64,000 nucleotides of DNA from Odiellus spinosus. Lineage: Eukaryota; Arthropoda; Arachnida; Opiliones; Phalangiidae. Location: positions 682,001-746,000 of the forward strand of contig OY987233.1 in assembly GCA_963920705.1 (NCBI GenBank), written 5' to 3'. The notes below the pieces were generated by a model, which did no database searches, was not told the origin of the DNA, and was given only the letters and a program-made list of their open reading frames with translations. Each line of letters opens with the position of its first letter. The stretch's first letter is position 1. The position numbers and the translations under genes are program-made. Positions 23,201 through 37,970 of the stretch are shown in pieces.

Positions 23201-26053
23201 GTGGATCTACACTTGGGAAATTTGTGTTTCTACACTTGGGAAATTTGTGGATTTATACTAGGGAAATTTGTGGATTTATACTTGGGAAATTTGTGGATTT
23301 ATACTTCGGAAATTTGTGGATTTATACTTGGGAAATTTGTGGATTTATACTTGGAAAATTTGTGGATTTATACTTCAGAAATTTATGGATTTATACTTAG
23401 GAAATTTGTGGATTTATACTTGGGAAATTTGTGGATTTATATTTGGGAAATTTGTGGATTTATACTTGGCAAATTTGTGGATCTACACTTGGTAAATTTG
23501 TGGATCTACACTTGGCAAATTTGTGGATCTACAATTGGCAAATTTGTGGATCTACACTTGGCAAATTTTGTGGATCTACACTTGGGAAATTTGTGGATTT
23601 ACACTTGGCAAATTTGTGGATCTACACTTGTGAAATTTGTGGATCTACACTTGGGAAATTTGTGGATCTACACTTGGGAAATTTGTGAATTTATACTTGG
23701 GAAATTTGTGGATTTATACTGGGGAAATTTGTGGATTTATACTTGGGAAATTTGTGGATTTATACTTGGGAAATTTGTGGATTTATACTTGGGAAATTTG
23801 TGGATTTATACTTGGAAAATTTGTGGATTTATACTTGGGAAATTTGTGGATTTATACTTGGGAAATTTGTGGATTTATACTTCGGAAATTTGTGGATTTA
23901 TACTTGGAAAATTTGTGGATTTATAATTGGGAAATTTGTGGATTTATACTTGGGAAATTTGTGGGTCTAGACTTGGGAAATTTGTGGGTCTAGACTTGGG
24001 ACATTTGTGGATCTAGACTTTGGACATTTGTGGATTTATACTTGGGAAATTTGTGAATTTATACTTGTGAAATTTGTGGATTTATACTTGGGAAATTTGT
24101 GGATTTATACTTGGGAAATTTGTGGATTTATACTTGGGAAATTTGTGGATTTATACTTGGGAAATTTGTGGATTTATACTTGGGAAATTTGTGGATTTAT
24201 ACTTGGGAAATTTTGTGGATTTATACTTGGGAAATTTGTGGATTTATACTTCGGAAATTTGTGGATTTATACTTGGGAAATTTGTGGATTTATACTTGGG
24301 AAATTTGTGGATTTATACTTGGGAAATTTGTGGATTTATACTTCGGAAATTTATGGATTTATACTTGGGAAATTTGTGGATTTATACTTGGGAAATTTGT
24401 GGATTTATACTTTGGAAATTTGTGGATTTATACTTAGGAAATTTGTGGATTTTCACTTGGCAAATTTGTAGATTTATACTTGGGAAATTTGTGGATTTAT
24501 ACTTGGGAAATTTGTGGATTTATACTTGGGAAATTTGTTTATTTATACTTGGGAAATTTTTGGATTTATACTTGGGAAATTTGTGGATTTATAATTGGGA
24601 AATTTGTGGATTTATACTTGGGAAATTTGTGGGTCTAGACTTGGGACATTTGTGGATTTATATTTGGGAAATTTGTGAATTTTTACTTGGAAATTTGTGG
24701 ATTTATACTTGGGAAATTTGTGGATTTATTCTTGGGAAATTTGTGGATTTATACTTGGGAAATTTGTGGATTTATACTTGGGAAATTTGTGGATTTATAC
24801 TTGGGAAATTTGTGGATTTATACTTGGGAAATTTGTGGATTTATACTTCGGAAATTTGTGGATTTTTACTTGGGACATTTGTGGATCTAGACTTGGGACA
24901 TTTGTGGATCTAGACTTGGGACATTTGTGGATTTATACTTGGGTAATTTGTGAATTTATACTTGGGAAATTTGTGGATTTATACTTGGGAAATTTGTGGA
25001 TTTATACTTGGGAAATTTGTGGATTTATACTTGGGAAATTTGTGGATTTATACTTGGGAAATTTGTGGATTTATACTTAGGAAATTTGTGGATTTACACT
25101 TGACAAATTAATGGATCTACACTTTGCAAATTTGTGGATCTATACTTGGTAAATTTGTGGATCTACACTTGGCAAATTTGTGGATATACATTTGGGAAAT
25201 TTGTGGATATACACTTGGGAAATTTGTGGTTCTACACTTGGGAAATTTGTGTATCTACACTTGGGAAATTTGTGGATTTATACTTTTGTAATTTATGGAT
25301 TTATACTTGGGAAATTTGTGGATTTATATTTGGGAAATTTGTGGATTTATACTTGGGAAATTTGTGGATTTATACTTGGGAAATTTGTGGATTTATACTT
25401 GGGAAATTTGTGGATTTATATTTGGGAAATTTGTGGATTTATACTTGGGAAATTTCAGGATTTATACTTGGGAAATTTGTGGATTTATACTTGGAAAATT
25501 TGTGGATTTATAATTGGGAAATTTGTGGATTTATACTTGGGAAATTTGTGGGTCTAGACTTGGGAAATTTGTGGGTCTACACTTGTGAAATTTGTGGTTC
25601 TACACTTGGGAAATTTGTGTATCTACACTTGGGAAATTTTTGGATTTATACTTGGGAAATTTGTGGATTTATACTTGGGAAATTTGTGGATTTATACTTG
25701 GGAAATTTGTGGATTTATACTTGGGAAATTTGTGGATTTATACTCGGGAAATTTGTGGATTTATACTTGGAAAATTTGTGGATTTATACTTGAGAAATTT
25801 GTGGATTTATACTTAGAAAATTTGTGGATTTTCACTTGGCAAATTTGTAGATTTATACTTGGGAAATTTGTGGATTTATACTTGGGAAATTTGTGGATTT
25901 ATACTTGGGAAATTTGTGGATTTATACTTGGGAAATTTGTGGATTTATACTTGGGAAATTTGTGGATTTATACTTGGGAAATTTGTGGATTTATACTTGG
26001 GAAATTTGTGGATTTATACTTGAGAAATTTGTGGATTTATACTTAGGAAATTT

Positions 26054-27960
26054 GTGTATTTACACTTGACAAATTTGTGGATCTACACTTTGCAAATTTG
26101 TGGATTTACACTTGGTAAATTTGTGGATCTACACTTGGCAAATTTGTGGATCTACATTTGGGAAATTTGTGGATCTACACTTGGGAAATTTGTGGTTCTA
26201 CACTTGGGAAATTTGTGTATCTACTCTTGGGAAATTTGTGGATTTATACTTTTGTAATTTATGGATTTATACTTGGGAAATTTGTGGATTTATACTTGGG
26301 AAATTTGTGGATTTATACTTGGGAAATTTGTGGATTTATACTTGGGAAATTTGTGGATTTATACTTCGGAAATTTGTGGATTTATACTTGGAAAATTTGT
26401 GGATTTATAATTGGGAAATTTGTGGATTTATACTTGGGAAATTTGTGGGTCTACACTTGTGAAATTTGTGGTTCTACACTTGGGAAATTTGTGTATCTAC
26501 ACTTGGGAAATTTGTGGATTTATACTTGGGAAATTTGTGGATTTATACTTGGGAAATTTGTGGATTTATACTTCGGAAATTTGTGGATTTATACTTGGGA
26601 CATTTGTGGATCTAGACTTGGGATATTTGTGGATCTAGACTTGGGACATTTGTGGATTTATACTTGGGAAATTTGTGAATTTATACTTTTGAAATTTGTG
26701 GATTTATACTTGGGAAATTTGTGGATTTATACTTGGGAAATTTGTGGATTTATACTTGGGAAATTTGTGGATTTATACTTGGGAAATTTGTGGATTTATA
26801 CTTAGGAAATTTGTGTATTTACACTTGACAAATTTGTGGATCTACACTTTGCAAATTTGTGGATTTACACTTGGTAAATTTGTGGATCTACACTTGGCAA
26901 ATTTGTGGATCTACATTTGGGAAATTTGTGGATCTACACTTGGGAAATTTGTGGTTCTACACTTGGGAAATTTGTGTATCTACTCTTGGGAAATTTGTGG
27001 ATTTATACTTTTGTAATTTATGGATTTATACTTGGGAAATTTGTGGATTTATACTTGGGAAATTTGTGGATTTATACTTGGGAAATTTGTGGATTTATAC
27101 TTGGGAAATTTGTGGATTTATACTTCGGAAATTTGTGGATTTATACTTGGAAAATTTGTGGATTTATAATTGGGAAATTTGTGGATTTATACTTGGGAAA
27201 TTTGTGGGTCTACACTTGTGAAATTTGTGGTTCTACACTTGGGAAATTTGTGTATCTACACTTGGGAAATTTGTGGATTTATACTTGGGAAATTTGTGGA
27301 TTTATACTTGGGAAATTTGTGGATTTATACTTCGGAAATTTGTGGATTTATACTTGGGACATTTGTGGATCTAGACTTGGGACATTTGTGGATCTAGACT
27401 TGGGACATTTGTGGATTTATACTTGGGAAATTTGTGAATTTATACTTTTGAAATTTGTGGATTTATACTTGGGAAATTTGTGGATTTATACTTGGGAAAT
27501 TTGTGGATTTATACTTGGGAAATTTGTGGATTTATACTTGGGAAATTTGTGGATTTATACTTAGGAAATTTGTGTATTTACACTTGACAAATTTGTGGAT
27601 CTACACTTTGCAAATTTGTGGATTTACACTTGGTAAATTTGTGGATCTACACTTGGCAAATTTGTGGATCTACATTTGGGAAATTTGTGGATCTACACTT
27701 GGGAAATTTGTGGTTCTACACTTGGGAAATTTGTGTATCTACTCTTGGGAAATTTGTGGATTTATACTTTTGTAATTTATGGATTTATACTTGGGAAATT
27801 TGTGGATTTATATTTGGGAAATTTGTGGATTTATACTTGGGAAATTTGTGGATTTATACTTGGGAAATTTGTGGATTTATACTTCGGAAATTTGTGGATT
27901 TATACTTGGAAAATTTGTGGATTTATAATTGGGAAATTTGTGGATTTATACTTGGGAAAT
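26054..27960 (+). repeat. 759-bp higher-order repeat, two full copies and a partial third
   Basis: Units of 33 monomers begin with GTGTATTTACACTTGAC at 26052, 26811 and 27570. Copies 1 and 2 differ by GGGATATTTG near 26622 against GGGACATTTG near 27381. The third copy diverges after about 27960, where it has an extra GGGTCTAGAC monomer. Confidence 0.85.
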
Positions 27961-29106
27961 TTGTGGGTCTAGACTTGGGAAATTTGTTGGTCTACACTTG
28001 TGAAATTTGTGGTTCTACACTTGGGAAATTTGTGTATCTACACTTGGGAAATTTGTGGATTTATACTTGGGAAATTTTTGTATCTACACTTGGGAAATTT
28101 GTGGATTTATACTTGGGAAATTTGTGGATTTATACTTGGGAAATTTGTGGATTTATACTTGGGAAATTTGTGGATTTATACTTGGGAAATTTGTGGATAT
28201 ATACTTCGGAAATTTATGGATTTATACTTAGGAAATTTGTGGATTTATACTTGGGAAATTTGTGGATTTATACTTGGGAAATTTGTGGGTTTATACTTGG
28301 GAAATTTGTGGATTTATACTTGGGAAATTTGTGGATTTATACTTGGGAAATTTTGTGGATTTATACTTGGGAAATTTGTGGATTTATACTTCGGAAATTT
28401 GTGGATTTATACTTGGGAAATTTGTGGATTTATACTTGGGAAATTTGTGGATTTATACTTCGGAAATTTATGGATTTATACTTGGGAAATTTGTGGATTT
28501 ATACTTGGGAAATTTGTGGATTTATACTTTGGAAATTTGTGGATCTATACTTAGGAAATTTGTGGATTTTCACTTGGCAAATTTGTAGATTTATACTTGG
28601 GAAATTTGTGGATTTATACTTGGGAAATTTGTGGATTTATACTTGGGAAATTTGTTTATTTATACTTGGGAAATTTGTGGATTTATACTTGGGAAATTTG
28701 TGAATTTATAATTGGGAAATTTGTGGATTTATACTTGGGAAATTTGTGGGTCTAGACTTGGGACATTTGTGGATTTATATTTGGGAAATTTGTGAATTTT
28801 TACTTGGAAATTTGTGGATTTATACTTGGGAAATTTGTGGATTTATACTTGGGAAATTTGTGGATTTATACTTGGGACATTTGTGGATCTAGACTTGGGA
28901 CATTTGTGGATCTAGACTTGGGACATTTGTGGATTTATACTTGGGAAATTTGTGAATTTATACTTGGGAAATTTGTGGATTTATACTTGGGAAATTTGTG
29001 GATTTATGCTTGGGAAATTTGTGGATTTATTCTTGGGAAATTTGTGGATTTATACTTGGGAAATTTGTGGATTTATACTTAGGAAATTTGTGGATTTACA
29101 CTTGAC

Positions 29107-30302
29107 AAATTTGTGGATCTACACTTTGCAAATTTGTGGATTTACACTTGGTAAATTTGTGGATCTACACTTGGCAAATTTGTGGATCTACATTTGGGAA
29201 ATTTGTGGATCTACTCTTGGGAAATTTGTGGTTCTACACTTGGGAAATTTGTGTATCTACACTTGGGAAATTTGTGGATTTATACTTTTGTAATTTATGG
29301 ATTTATACTTGGGAAATTTGTGGATTTATATTTGGGAAATTTGTGGATTTATACTTGGGAAATTTGTGGATTTATACTTCGGAAATTTGTGGATTTATAC
29401 TTGGAAAATTTGTGGATTTATAATTGGTAAATTTGTGGATTTATACTTGGGAAATTTGTGGGTCTAGACTTGGGAAATTTGTGGGTCTACACTTGTGAAA
29501 TTTGTGGTTCTACACTTGGGAAATTTGTGTATCTACACATGGGAAATTTGTGTATCTACACTTGGGAAATTTGTGGATTTATACTTGGGAAATTTGTGGA
29601 TTTATACTTGGGAAATTTGTGGATTTATACTTGGGAAATTTGTGGATTTATACTTGGGAAATTTGTGGATTTATACTTCGGAAATTTGTGGATTTATACT
29701 TGGCAAATTTGTGGATCTACACTTTGCAAATTTGTGGATTTACACTTGGTAAATTTGTGGATCTACACTTGGCAAATTTGTGGATCTACATTTGGGAAAT
29801 TTGTGGATCTACTCTTGGGAAATTTGTGGTTCTACACTTGGGAAATTTGTGTATCTACACTTGGGAAATTTGTGGATTTATACTTTTGTAATTTATGGAT
29901 TTATACTTGGGAAATTTGTGGATTTATATTTGGGAAATTTGTGGATTTATACTTGGGAAATTTGTGGATTTATACTTCGGAAATTTGTGGATTTATACTT
30001 GGAAAATTTGTGGATTTATAATTGGGAAATTTGTGGATTTATACTTGGGAAATTTGTGGGTCTAGACTTGGGAAATTTGTGGGTCTACACTTGTGAAATT
30101 TGTGGTTCTACACTTGGGAAATTTGTGTATCTACACATGGGAAATTTGTGTATCTACACTTGGGAAATTTGTGGATTTATACTTGGGAAATTTGTGGATT
30201 TATACTTGGGAAATTTGTGGATTTATACTTGGGAAATTTGTGGATTTATACTTGGGAAATTTGTGGATTTATACTTCGGAAATTTGTGGATTTATACTTG
30301 GG
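29107..30302 (+). repeat. 598-bp tandem duplication
   Basis: Two copies of 26 monomers, about 29107-29704 and 29705-30302. They are marked by the pair TCTACACATGGGAAATTTG near 29534 and 30132 and by TCTACTCTTGGG near 29211 and 29809. Copy 1 has TTATAATTGGTAAA near 29423 where copy 2 has TTATAATTGGGAAA. Confidence 0.82.
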
Positions 30303-33300
30303 AAATTTGTGGATTTATACTTGGGAAATTTGTGGATTTATACTTGGGAAATTTGTGGATTTATACTTGGGAAATTTGTGGATTTATACTTGGGAAATTT
30401 GTGGATTTATACTTCGGAAATTTGTGGATTTATACTTGGAAAATTTGTGGATTTATAATTGGGAAATTTGTGGATTTATACTTGGGAAATTTGTGGGTCT
30501 AGACTTGGGAAATTTGTGGGTCTACACTTGTGAAATTTGTGGTTCTACACTTGGGAAATTTGTGTATCTACACTTGGGAAATTTGTGGATTTATACTTGG
30601 GAAATTTGTGGATTTATACTTGGGAAATTTGTGGATTTATACTTCGGAAATTTGTGGATTTATACTTGGGACATTTGTGGATCTAGACTTGGGACATTTG
30701 TGGATCTAGACTTGGGACATTTGTGGATTTATACTTGGGAAATTTGTGAATTTATACTTTTGAAATTTGTGGATTTATACTTGGGAAATTTGTGGATTTA
30801 TACTTGGGAAATTTGTGGATTTATACTTGGGAAATTTGTGGATTTATACTTGGGAAATTTGTGGATTTATACTTAGGAAATTTGTGTATTTACACTTGAC
30901 AAATTTGTGGATCTACACTTTGCAAATTTGTGGATTTACACTTGGTAAATTTGTGGATCTACACTTGGCAAATTTGTGGATCTACATTTGGGAAATTTGT
31001 GGATCTACACTTGGGAAATTTGTGGTTCTACACTTGGGAAATTTGTGTATCTACTCTTGGGAAATTTGTGGATTTATACTTTTGTAATTTATGGATTTAT
31101 ACTTGGGAAATTTGTGGATTTATATTTGGGAAATTTGTGGATTTATACTTGGGAAATTTGTGGATTTATACTTGGGAAATTTGTGGATTTATACTTCGGA
31201 AATTTGTGGATTTATACTTGGAAAATTTGTGGATTTATAATTGGGAAATTTGTGGATTTATACTTGGGAAATTTGTGGGTCTAGACTTGGGAAATTTGTG
31301 GGTCTACACTTGTGAAATTTGTGGTTCTACACTTGGGAAATTTGTGTATCTACACTTGGGAAATTTGTGGATTTATACTTGGGAAATTTTTGTATCTACA
31401 CTTGGGAAATTTGTGAATTTATTCTTGGGAAATTTGTGGATTTATACTTGGGAAATTTGTGGATTTATACTTGGGAAATTTGTGGATTTATACTTTGGAA
31501 ATTTGTGGATTTATACTTCGGAAATTTGTGGATTTATACTTGGGAAATATGTGGATTTATACTTGGGAAATTTGTGGATTTATACTTCGGAAATTTATGG
31601 ATTTATACTTGGGAAATTTGTGGATTTATACTTGGAAAATTTGTGGATTTATAATTGGGAAATTTGTGGATTTATACTTGGGAAATTTGTGGGTCTAGAC
31701 TTGGGAAATTTGTGGGTCTACACTTGGGAAATTTGTGTATCTACACTTGGGAAATTTGTGGATTTATACTTGGGAAATTTGTGGATTTATACTTGGGAAA
31801 TTTGTGGATTTATACTTCGGAAATTTGTGGATTTATACTTGGGACATTTGTGGATCTAGACTTGGGACATTTGTGGATCTAGACTTGGGACATTTGTGGA
31901 TTTATACTTGGGAAATTTGTGAATTTATACTTTTGAAATTTGTGGATTTATACTTGGGAAATTTGTGGATTTATACTTGGGAAATTTGTGGATTTATACT
32001 TGGGAAATTTGTGGATTTATACTTGGGAAATTTGTGGATTTATACTTAGGAAATTTGTGTATTTACACTTGACAAATTTGTGGATCTACACTTTGCAAAT
32101 TTGTGGATTTACACTTGGTAAATTTGTGGATCTACACTTGGCAAATTTGTGGATCTACATTTGGGAAATTTGTGGATCTACACTTGGGAAATTTGTGGTT
32201 CTACACTTGGGAAATTTGTGTATCTACTCTTGGGAAATTTGTGGATTTATACTTTTGTAATTTATGGATTTATACTTGGGAAATTTGTGGATTTACATTT
32301 GGGAAATTTGTGGATTTATACTTGGGAAATTTGTGGATTTATACTTGGGAAATTTGTGGATTTATACTTCGGAAATTTGTGGATTTATACTTGGAAAATT
32401 TGTGGATTTATAATTGGGAAATTTGTGGATTTATACTTGGGAAATTTGTGGGTCTAGACTTGGGAAATTTGTGGGTCTACACTTGTGAAATTTGTGGTTC
32501 TACACTTGGGAAATTTGTGTATCTACACTTGGGAAATTTGTGGATTTATACTTGGGAAATTTTTGTATCTACACTTGGGAAATTTGTGAATTTATACTTG
32601 GGAAATTTGTGGATTTATACTTGGGAAATTTGTGGATTTATGCTTGGGAAATTTGTGGATTTATACTTTGGAAATTTGTGGATTTATACTTCGGAAATTT
32701 GTGGATTTATACTTGGGAAATTTGTGGATTTATACTTGGGAAATTTGTGGATTTATTCTTCGGAAATTTATGGATTTATACTTGGGAAATTTGTGGATTT
32801 ATACTTGGGAAATTTGTGGATTTATACTTGGAAAATTTGTGGATTTATACTTAGGAAATTTGTGGATTTTCACTTGGCAAATTTGTAGATTTATACTTGG
32901 GAAATTTGTGGATTTATACTTGGGAAATTTGTGGATTTATACTTGGGAAATTTGTGGATTTATACTTGGGAAATTTGTGGATTTATACTTGGGAAATTTG
33001 TGGATTTATACTTGGGAAATTTGTGGATTTATACTTCGGAAATTTGTGGATTTATACTTGGAAAATTTGTGGATTTATAATTGGGAAATTTGTGGATTTA
33101 TACTTGGGAAATTTGTGGGTCTAGACTTGGGAAATTTGTGGGTCTAGACTTGGGACATTTGCTGATCTAGACTTGGGACATTTGTGGATCTAGACTTGGG
33201 ACATTTGTGGATTTATACTTGGGAAATTTGTGAATTTATACTTTTGAAATTTGTGGATTTATACTTGGGAAATTTGTGGATTTATACTTGGGAAATTTGT

Positions 33301-34542
33301 GGATTTATACTTGGGAAATTTGTGGATTTATACTTGGGAAATTTGTGGATTTATACATAGGAAATTTGTGTATTTACACTTGACAAATTTGTGGATCTAC
33401 ACTTTGCAAATTTGTGGATTTACACTTGGTAAATTTGTGGATCTACACTTGGCAAATTTGTGGATCTACATTTGGGAAATTTGTGGATCTACACTTGGGA
33501 AATTTGTGGTTCTACACTTGGGAAATTTGTGTATCTACTCTTGGGAAATTTGTGGATTTATACTTTTGTAATTTATGGATTTATACTTGGGAAATTTGTG
33601 GATTTATATTTGGGAAATTTGTGGATTTATACTTGGGAAATTTGTGGATTTATACTTGGGAAATTTGTGGATTTATACTTCGGAAATTTGTGGATTTATA
33701 CTTGGAAAATTTGTGGATTTATAATTGGGAAATTTGTGGATTTATACTTGGGAAATTTGTGGGTCTAGACTTGGGAAATTTGTGGGTCTACACTTGTGAA
33801 ATTTGTGGTTCTACACTTGGGAAATTTGTGTATCTACACTTTGGAAATTTGTGGATTTATACTTGGGAAATTTTTGTATCTACACTTGGGAAATTTGTGA
33901 ATTTATACTTGGGAAATTTGTGGATTTATACTTGGGAAATTTGTGGATTTATACTTGGGAAATTTGTGGATTTATACCTTGGAAATTTGTGGATTTATAC
34001 TTCGGAAATTTGTGGATTTATACTTGGGAAATTTGTGGATTTATACTTGGGAAATTTGTGGATTTATACTTCGGAAATTTATGGATTTATACTTGGGAAA
34101 TTTGTGGATTTATACTTGGGAAATTTGTGGATTTATACTTGGAAAATTTGTGGATTTATACTTAGGAAATTTGTGGATTTTCACTTGGCAAATTTGTAGA
34201 TTTATACTTGGGAAATTTGTGGATTTATACTTGGGAAATTTGTGGATTTATACTTGGGAAATTTGTGGATTTATACTTGGGAAATTTGTGGATTTATACT
34301 TGGGAAATTTGTGGATTTATACTTGGGAAATTTGTGGATTTATACTTCGGAAATTTGTGGATTTATACTTGGAAAATTTGTGGATTTATAATTGGGAAAT
34401 TTGTGGATTTATACTTGGGAAATTTGTGGGTCTAGACTTGGGAAATTTGTGGGTCTAGACTTGGGACATTTGCTGATCTAGACTTGGGACATTTGTGGAT
34501 CTAGACTTGGGACATTTGTGGATTTATACTTGGGAAATTTGT

Positions 34543-36244
34543 GAATTTATACTTTTGAAATTTGTGGATTTATACTTGGGAAATTTGTGGATTTATACTT
34601 GGGAAATTTGTGGATTTATACTTGGGAAATTTGTGGATTTATACTTGGGAAATTTGTGGATTTATACTTAGGAAATTTGTGTATTTACACTTGACAAATT
34701 TGTGGATCTACACTTTGCAAATTTGTGGATTTACACTTGGTAAATTTGTGGATCTACACTTGGCAAATTTGTGGATCTACATTTGGGAAATTTGTGGATC
34801 TACACTTGGGAAATTTGTGGTTCTACACTTGGGAAATTTGTGTATCTACTCTTGGGAAATTTGTGGATTTATACTTTTGTAATTTATGGATTTATACTTG
34901 GGAAATTTGTGGATTTATATTTGGGAAATTTGTGGATTTATACTTGGGAAATTTGTGGATTTATACTTGGGAAATTTGTGGATTTATACTTCGGAAATTT
35001 GTGGATTTATACTTGGAAAATTTGTGGATTTATAATTGGGAAATTTGTGGATTTATACTTGGGAAATTTGTGGGTCTAGACTTGGGAAATTTGTGGGTCT
35101 ACACTTGTGAAATTTGTGGTTCTACACTTGGGAAATTTGTGTATCTACACTTGGGAAATTTGTGGATTTATACTTGGGAAATTTTTGTATCTACACTTGG
35201 GAAATTTGTGAATTTATACTTGGGAAATTTGTGGATTTATACTTGGGAAATTTGTGGATTTATACTTGGGAAATTTGTGGATTTATACCTTGGAAATTTG
35301 TGGATTTATACTTCGGAAATTTGTGGATTTATACTTGGGAAATTTGTGGATTTATACTTGGGAAATTTGTGGATTTATACTTCGGAAATTTATGGATTTA
35401 TACTTGGGAAATTTGTGGATTTATACTTGGGAAATTTGTGGATTTATACTTGGGAAATTTGTGGGTCTAGACTTGGGAAATTTGTGGGTCTACACTTGTG
35501 AAATTTGTGGTTCTACACTTGGGAAATTTGTGTATCTACACTTGGGAAATTTGTGGATTTATACTTGGGAACTTTTTGTATCTACACTTGGGAAATTTGT
35601 GAATTTATACTTGGGAAATTTGTGGATTTATACTTGGGAAATTTGTGGATTTATACTTGGGAAATTTGTGGATTTATACTTTGGAAATTTGTGGATTTAT
35701 ACTTCGGAAATTTGTGGATTTATACTTGGGAAATTTGTGGATTTATACTTGGGAAATTTGTGGATTTATACTTGGGAAATTTATGGATTTATACTTGGGA
35801 AATTTGTGGATTTATACTTGGGAAATTTGTGGATTTATACTTGGAAAATTTGTGGATTTATACTTAGGAAATTTGTGGATTTTCACTTGGCAAATTTGTA
35901 GATTTATACTTGGGAAATTTGTGGATTTATACTTGGGAAATTTGTGGATTTATACTTGGGAAATTTGTGGATTTATACTTGGGAAATTTGTGGATTTATA
36001 CTTGGGAAATTTGTGGATTTATACTTGGGAAATTTGTGGATTTATACTTCGGAAATTTGTGGATTTATACTTGGAAAATTTGTTCATTTATAATTGGGAA
36101 ATTTGTGGATTTATACTTGGGAAATTTGTGGGTCTAGACTTGGGAAATTTGTGGGTCTAGACTTGGGACATTTGCTGATCTAGACTTGGGACATTTGTGG
36201 ATCTAGACTTGGGACATTTGTGGATTTATACTTGGGAAATTTGT
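34543..36244 (+). repeat. Expanded 1702-bp unit with internal 391-bp duplication
   Basis: This unit of the 1311-bp series is 391 bp (17 monomers) too long. The segment containing TTGTGAAATTTGTGGTTC and TTTTTGTATCTACAC appears twice, at about 35097-35200 and 35488-35591. The join near 35458 runs from an A-type monomer directly into GGGTCTAGAC. The second copy carries TTGGGAACTTTTTG where the first has TTGGGAAATTTTTG. Confidence 0.82.
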
Positions 36245-37970
36245 GAATTTATACTTTTGAAATTTGTGGATTTATACTTGGGAAATTTGTGGATTTATAC
36301 TTGGGAAATTTGTGGATTTATACTTGGGAAATTTGTGGATTTATACTTGGGAAATTTGTGGATTTATACTTGGGAAATTTGTGGATTTATACTTAGGAAA
36401 TTTGTGTATTTACACTTGACAAATTTGTGGATCTACACTTTGCAAATTTGTGGATTTACACTTGGTAAATTTGTGGATCTACACTTGGCAAATTTGTGGA
36501 TCTACATTTGGGAAATTTGTGGATCTACACTTGGGAAATTTGTGGTTCTACACTTGGGAAATTTGTGTATCTACTCTTGGGAAATTTGTGGATTTATACT
36601 TTTGTAATTTATGGATTTATACTTGGGAAATTTGTGGATTTATATTTGGGAAATTTGTGGATTTATACTTGGGAAATTTGTGGATTTATACTTGGGAAAT
36701 TTGTGGATTTATACTTGGGAAATTTGTGGGTCTAGACTTGGGAAATTTGTGGGTCTACACTTGTGAAATTTGTGGTTCTACACTTGGGAAATTTGTGTAT
36801 CTACACTTGGGAAATTTGTGGATTTATACTTGGGAACTTTTTGTATCTACACTTGGGAAATTTGTGAATTTATACTTGGGAAATTTGTGGATTTATACTT
36901 GGGAAATTTGTGGATTTATACTTGGGAAATTTGTGGATTTATACTTTGGAAATTTGTGGATTTATACTTCGGAAATTTGTGGATTTATACTTGGGAAATT
37001 TGTGGATTTATACTTGGGAAATTTGTGGATTTATACTTGGGAAATTTATGGATTTATACTTGGGAAATTTGTGGATTTATACTTGGGAAATTTGTGGATT
37101 TATACTTGGAAAATTTGTGGATTTATACTTAGGAAATTTGTGGATTTTCACTTGGCAAATTTGTAGATTTATACTTGGGAAATTTGTGGATTTATACTTG
37201 GGAAATTTGTGGATTTATACTTGGGAAATTTGTGGATTTATACTTGGGAAATTTGTGGATTTATACTTGGGAAATTTGTGGATTTATACTTGGGAAATTT
37301 GTGGATTTATACTTCGGAAATTTGTGGATTTATACTTGGAAAATTTGTTCATTTATAATTGGGAAATTTGTGGATTTATACTTGGGAAATTTGTGGGTCT
37401 AGACTTGGGAAATTTGTGGGTCTAGACTTGGGACATTTGCTGATCTAGACTTGGGACATTTGTGGATCTAGACTTGGGACATTTGTGGATTTATACTTGG
37501 GAAATTTGTGAATTTATACTTTTGAAATTTGTGGATTTATACTTGGGAAATTTGTGGATTTATACTTGGGAAATTTGTGGATTTATACTTGGGAAATTTG
37601 TGGATTTATACTTGGGAAATTTGTGGATTTATACTTGGGAAATTTGTGGATTTATACTTAGGAAATTTGTGTATTTACACTTGACAAATTTGTGGATCTA
37701 CACTTTGCAAATTTGTGGATTTACACTTGGTAAATTTGTGGATCTACACTTGGCAAATTTGTGGATCTACATTTGGGAAATTTGTGGATCTACACTTGGG
37801 AAATTTGTGGTTCTACACTTGGGAAATTTGTGTATCTACTCTTGGGAAATTTGTGGATTTATACTTTTGTAATTTATGGATTTATACTTGGGAAATTTGT
37901 GGATTTATATTTGGGAAATTTGTGGATTTATACTTGGGAAATTTGTGGATTTATACTTGGGAAATTTGTG
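35440..37970 (+). repeat. 1265-bp tandem duplication nested on the 391-bp event
   Basis: The sequence from about 35440 to 36704 is repeated from about 36705 to 37969 at an offset of 1265 bp (55 monomers). The private GAACTTTTTG variant (35571 and 36836) and TTTGTTCATTTATAATTGGG (36080 and 37345) occur in both. The copied segment starts at the breakpoint of the 391-bp duplication, so that event came first. Confidence 0.8.
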
